A stretch of 6,208 nt of DNA from Candidatus Babelota bacterium (GTDB lineage Bacteria > Babelota > Babeliae > Babelales > Vermiphilaceae). The stretch lies in assembly GCA_013213985.1 (NCBI GenBank), contig JABSSP010000161.1:1-6208 (forward strand), written 5' to 3'. Of this stretch, positions 4,952-6,208 are shown piece after piece; position 1 is the first letter of the stretch; every line of letters starts with the position of its first letter. The notes beneath the pieces are model-generated. The model saw only the letters and a program-made list of their open reading frames with translations, ran no database searches and was not told the origin of the DNA. A program made the translations under genes and the position numbers.

Positions 4952-5816
4952 TCAAAAACTATTATCTCCCATGAATTTTAAAATAAGATCAGAAATTATA
5001 TCCCCATCTTCTTCGAGAGCAAAGTGTCCGGTGTCTAGAATGTGGAAATCAATGTTTTTAAGATCTTTTTTATAGGGGTGTGCACCTTCTTCGGGAAAAA
5101 TAGGATCATTCTTGCCCCAAGTCAATAATGTAGGAGGCTGATGCTTTCTAAAATACTCCTGCCATTCAGGATAGAGTCCCGGATTTGTTCCGTACGAGTA
5201 AAACAACTCAATTTGAATGTCCTTATTGCCAGGGCGATCAAGTTTTGTTTGATCCATTACCCAGGTGTCAGGACTAATGGATTCGATGTTACGTACACCC
5301 TGAGTATATTGCCATTTGGTGGCATCAATTGTAAGGAGGGCGTCACGTAAAGCTTGGGCATTTTCAGTAGTTTTATCTTTCCAAAATGCCTTAATGGGAT
5401 CCCAAAACTTCAGAAGGCCTTCTTCATAAGCATTACCATTCTGTATTATTAACCCTTGCACGCGTTCGGGATGTTTTGTAGCGATTCTAAAGCCTATAGG
5501 TGCACCATAATCCATCATATATAGTGTGTACTTGTCGATTTCCTTTTTAATAAGAAATTTATCAACAACGTTGGCCAAATGATCAAAACTATATTCATAT
5601 TCATTGACCAATGGCATAGAGCTATTGCCAAAGCCAGGATAATCAGGCGCAACTACGTGATATTTGTGTGAAAGGGCCGGGATAAGATTACGGAACATCT
5701 GAGAAGAAGTTGGAAAGCCATGAAGGAGCACAATTGTTGGTGCATCTTTTGGTCCTAGATTCACGATAAAAAATGTCTTGTACATCTATGTTTATGGTTT
5801 TATACTGCGTGTTCAT
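4952..5816 (-). pseudogene. Alpha/beta hydrolase (haloalkane dehalogenase/epoxide hydrolase type), frameshifted near its start
   Basis: Read leftward. The main frame runs from an ATG at 5785 to TGA 4954-4952 (277 residues): [12 protein letters not shown] (20-31, oxyanion region), [10 protein letters not shown] (47-56), nucleophile elbow MMDYGAPIG with Asp92, a cap region around 120-200, [11 protein letters not shown] with acid Asp227, and DTGHFALEE with base His254. The Asp nucleophile points to the dehalogenase/epoxide hydrolase branch rather than serine esterases; the substrate is unknown. The real start appears to be ATG 5816, with GGAG 8 nt upstream. It reads [20 protein letters not shown], the family's expected N-terminal strand, but in another frame. 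Removing one base (T at about 5756 on the + strand) joins it exactly to [14 protein letters not shown], giving 287 residues. ATG 5785 has no ribosome site and a TAG directly before it. Either a recent frameshift or a sequence error; a shortened protein lacking the first strand is possible. Confidence 0.85.
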
Positions 5817-5919
5817 AACTATTACTCCAATTATTAAGGGAGACGATAGTTATCTGTTTCCCTTCTACATATTTTTTGTTATCTCTTAACATATAACAAG
5901 TTTCATAAAAAGGAGATAG
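5817..5919. promoter_or_regulatory. Divergent intergenic region of hydrolase and DUF1622-like gene
   Basis: These 103 bases must hold promoters for both outward genes. GTTATCT occurs twice in the same orientation (5849-5855 and 5878-5884), and the second copy forms an imperfect inverted repeat with ATAAC at 5893-5897. A TATAAC at 5892-5897 could be a -10 box for the rightward gene but has no good -35 box. The repeats could be an operator, but they are short and may be chance in AT-rich DNA. Confidence 0.3.
5825..5828 (-). promoter_or_regulatory. Ribosome binding site that fixes the original hydrolase start
   Basis: On the - strand GGAG (5828 to 5825) lies 8 nt before ATG 5816 to 5814. It is the only good site near this gene's 5' end and supports ATG 5816, not ATG 5785, as the ancestral start, which is why the hydrolase is called frameshifted. 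Confidence 0.7.
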
Positions 5920-6208
5920 ATGTTGTTTTTAGATAATACTTTTTTATATATACGTGAATTTATTGCGGCTATTGGCGTAGCAGTCATTACCGGTGGTGCG
6001 ATCATTTCATTGTATCAATTGTACATGCTTGTTATGCACAAAAAATATGACCCCAATCAGATTCGATTGCAGTTTGGTAAAAGTGTGATTTTAGGTCTTG
6101 AATTTATGGTGGGGGCAGATATCATTGGCTCGCTTGTTAACCCCAATTATTACAGTTTGGGGTTGCTTGCAATTATTGTTTCCATTAGAAGCTTCTTGAG
6201 TTACTTCA
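5920..6208 (+). CDS. DUF1622-like small integral membrane protein (5' part)
   Basis: ATG 5920 follows AGGAG (5911-5915), and the frame stays open to the window edge, giving 96 residues. Three hydrophobic segments are visible: about 14-35 (AAIGVAVITGGAIISLYQLY), 55-72 (SVILGLEFMVGADIIGSL) and 79-96 (SLGLLAIIVSIRSFLSYF). A polar loop with KKYDPNQIRLQFGKS lies between the first two. The order, the R-x2-FGKS-x-ILGLEF-x3-ADII stretch and the closing IRSFLSYF match the DUF1622 family of small bacterial membrane proteins, usually somewhat over 100 residues, so only the last part is missing. Function is unknown. It is divergent from the hydrolase and shows no lesion. Confidence 0.8.
   Translation, partial: MLFLDNTFLYIREFIAAIGVAVITGGAIISLYQLYMLVMHKKYDPNQIRLQFGKSVILGLEFMVGADIIGSLVNPNYYSLGLLAIIVSIRSFLSYF

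Overview
The window is AT-rich DNA with bacterial gene organisation: Shine-Dalgarno sites, tightly packed genes, CCA-encoding tRNA genes and a Rho-independent terminator. TGG encodes Trp in the clear genes and TGA ends at least two frames, so ordinary bacterial code 11 fits. An ankyrin-repeat gene, a phage-packaging-like remnant beside tRNA genes, and many broken or truncated genes suggest a host-associated bacterium with a decaying accessory region. Candidatus Dependentiae (TM6), Rickettsiales-like and Legionellales-like bacteria are candidates. This placement is inference; no gene here fixes the phylum.

Layout. (1) 1-127 is the 3' end of an unrecognised gene. (2) 124-471 is a tRNA operon, tRNA-Val(UAC), tRNA-Asn(GUU) and tRNA-Asp(GUC), behind a near-consensus sigma-70 promoter whose -35 box overlaps the stop codon of gene 1. 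(3) 480-912 is a frameshifted gene, probably related to phage terminase small subunits, starting 8 nt after tRNA-Asp. (4) 913-1407 is a gene graveyard with an orphan signal-peptide start and other coding scraps. (5) 1408-4433 is a three-gene + strand unit: an intact SAM-dependent methyltransferase-like protein with a signal peptide and a long unassigned C-terminal region, an intact Nudix hydrolase of the isopentenyl-diphosphate isomerase/YfcD type, and an ankyrin-repeat gene coupled to the Nudix stop codon but broken by an in-frame TGA and a frameshift. (6) 4434-4951 holds small degraded frames and a bidirectional terminator. (7) 4952-5816 on the - strand is an alpha/beta hydrolase of the haloalkane dehalogenase/epoxide hydrolase type with catalytic residues intact but its first ~20 codons in another frame. 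(8) 5920 to the window end is the 5' part of a DUF1622-like small membrane protein, divergent from the hydrolase.

The strongest candidate for new biology is the methyltransferase-Nudix-ankyrin unit: an apparently exported methyltransferase with a large unassigned C-terminal half, co-transcribed with a Nudix enzyme and an ankyrin protein. The other main signal is the density of small lesions in otherwise well-conserved frames, meaning either recent gene decay or indel errors in the assembly. I saw no CRISPR array, complete insertion sequence or complete defence system.
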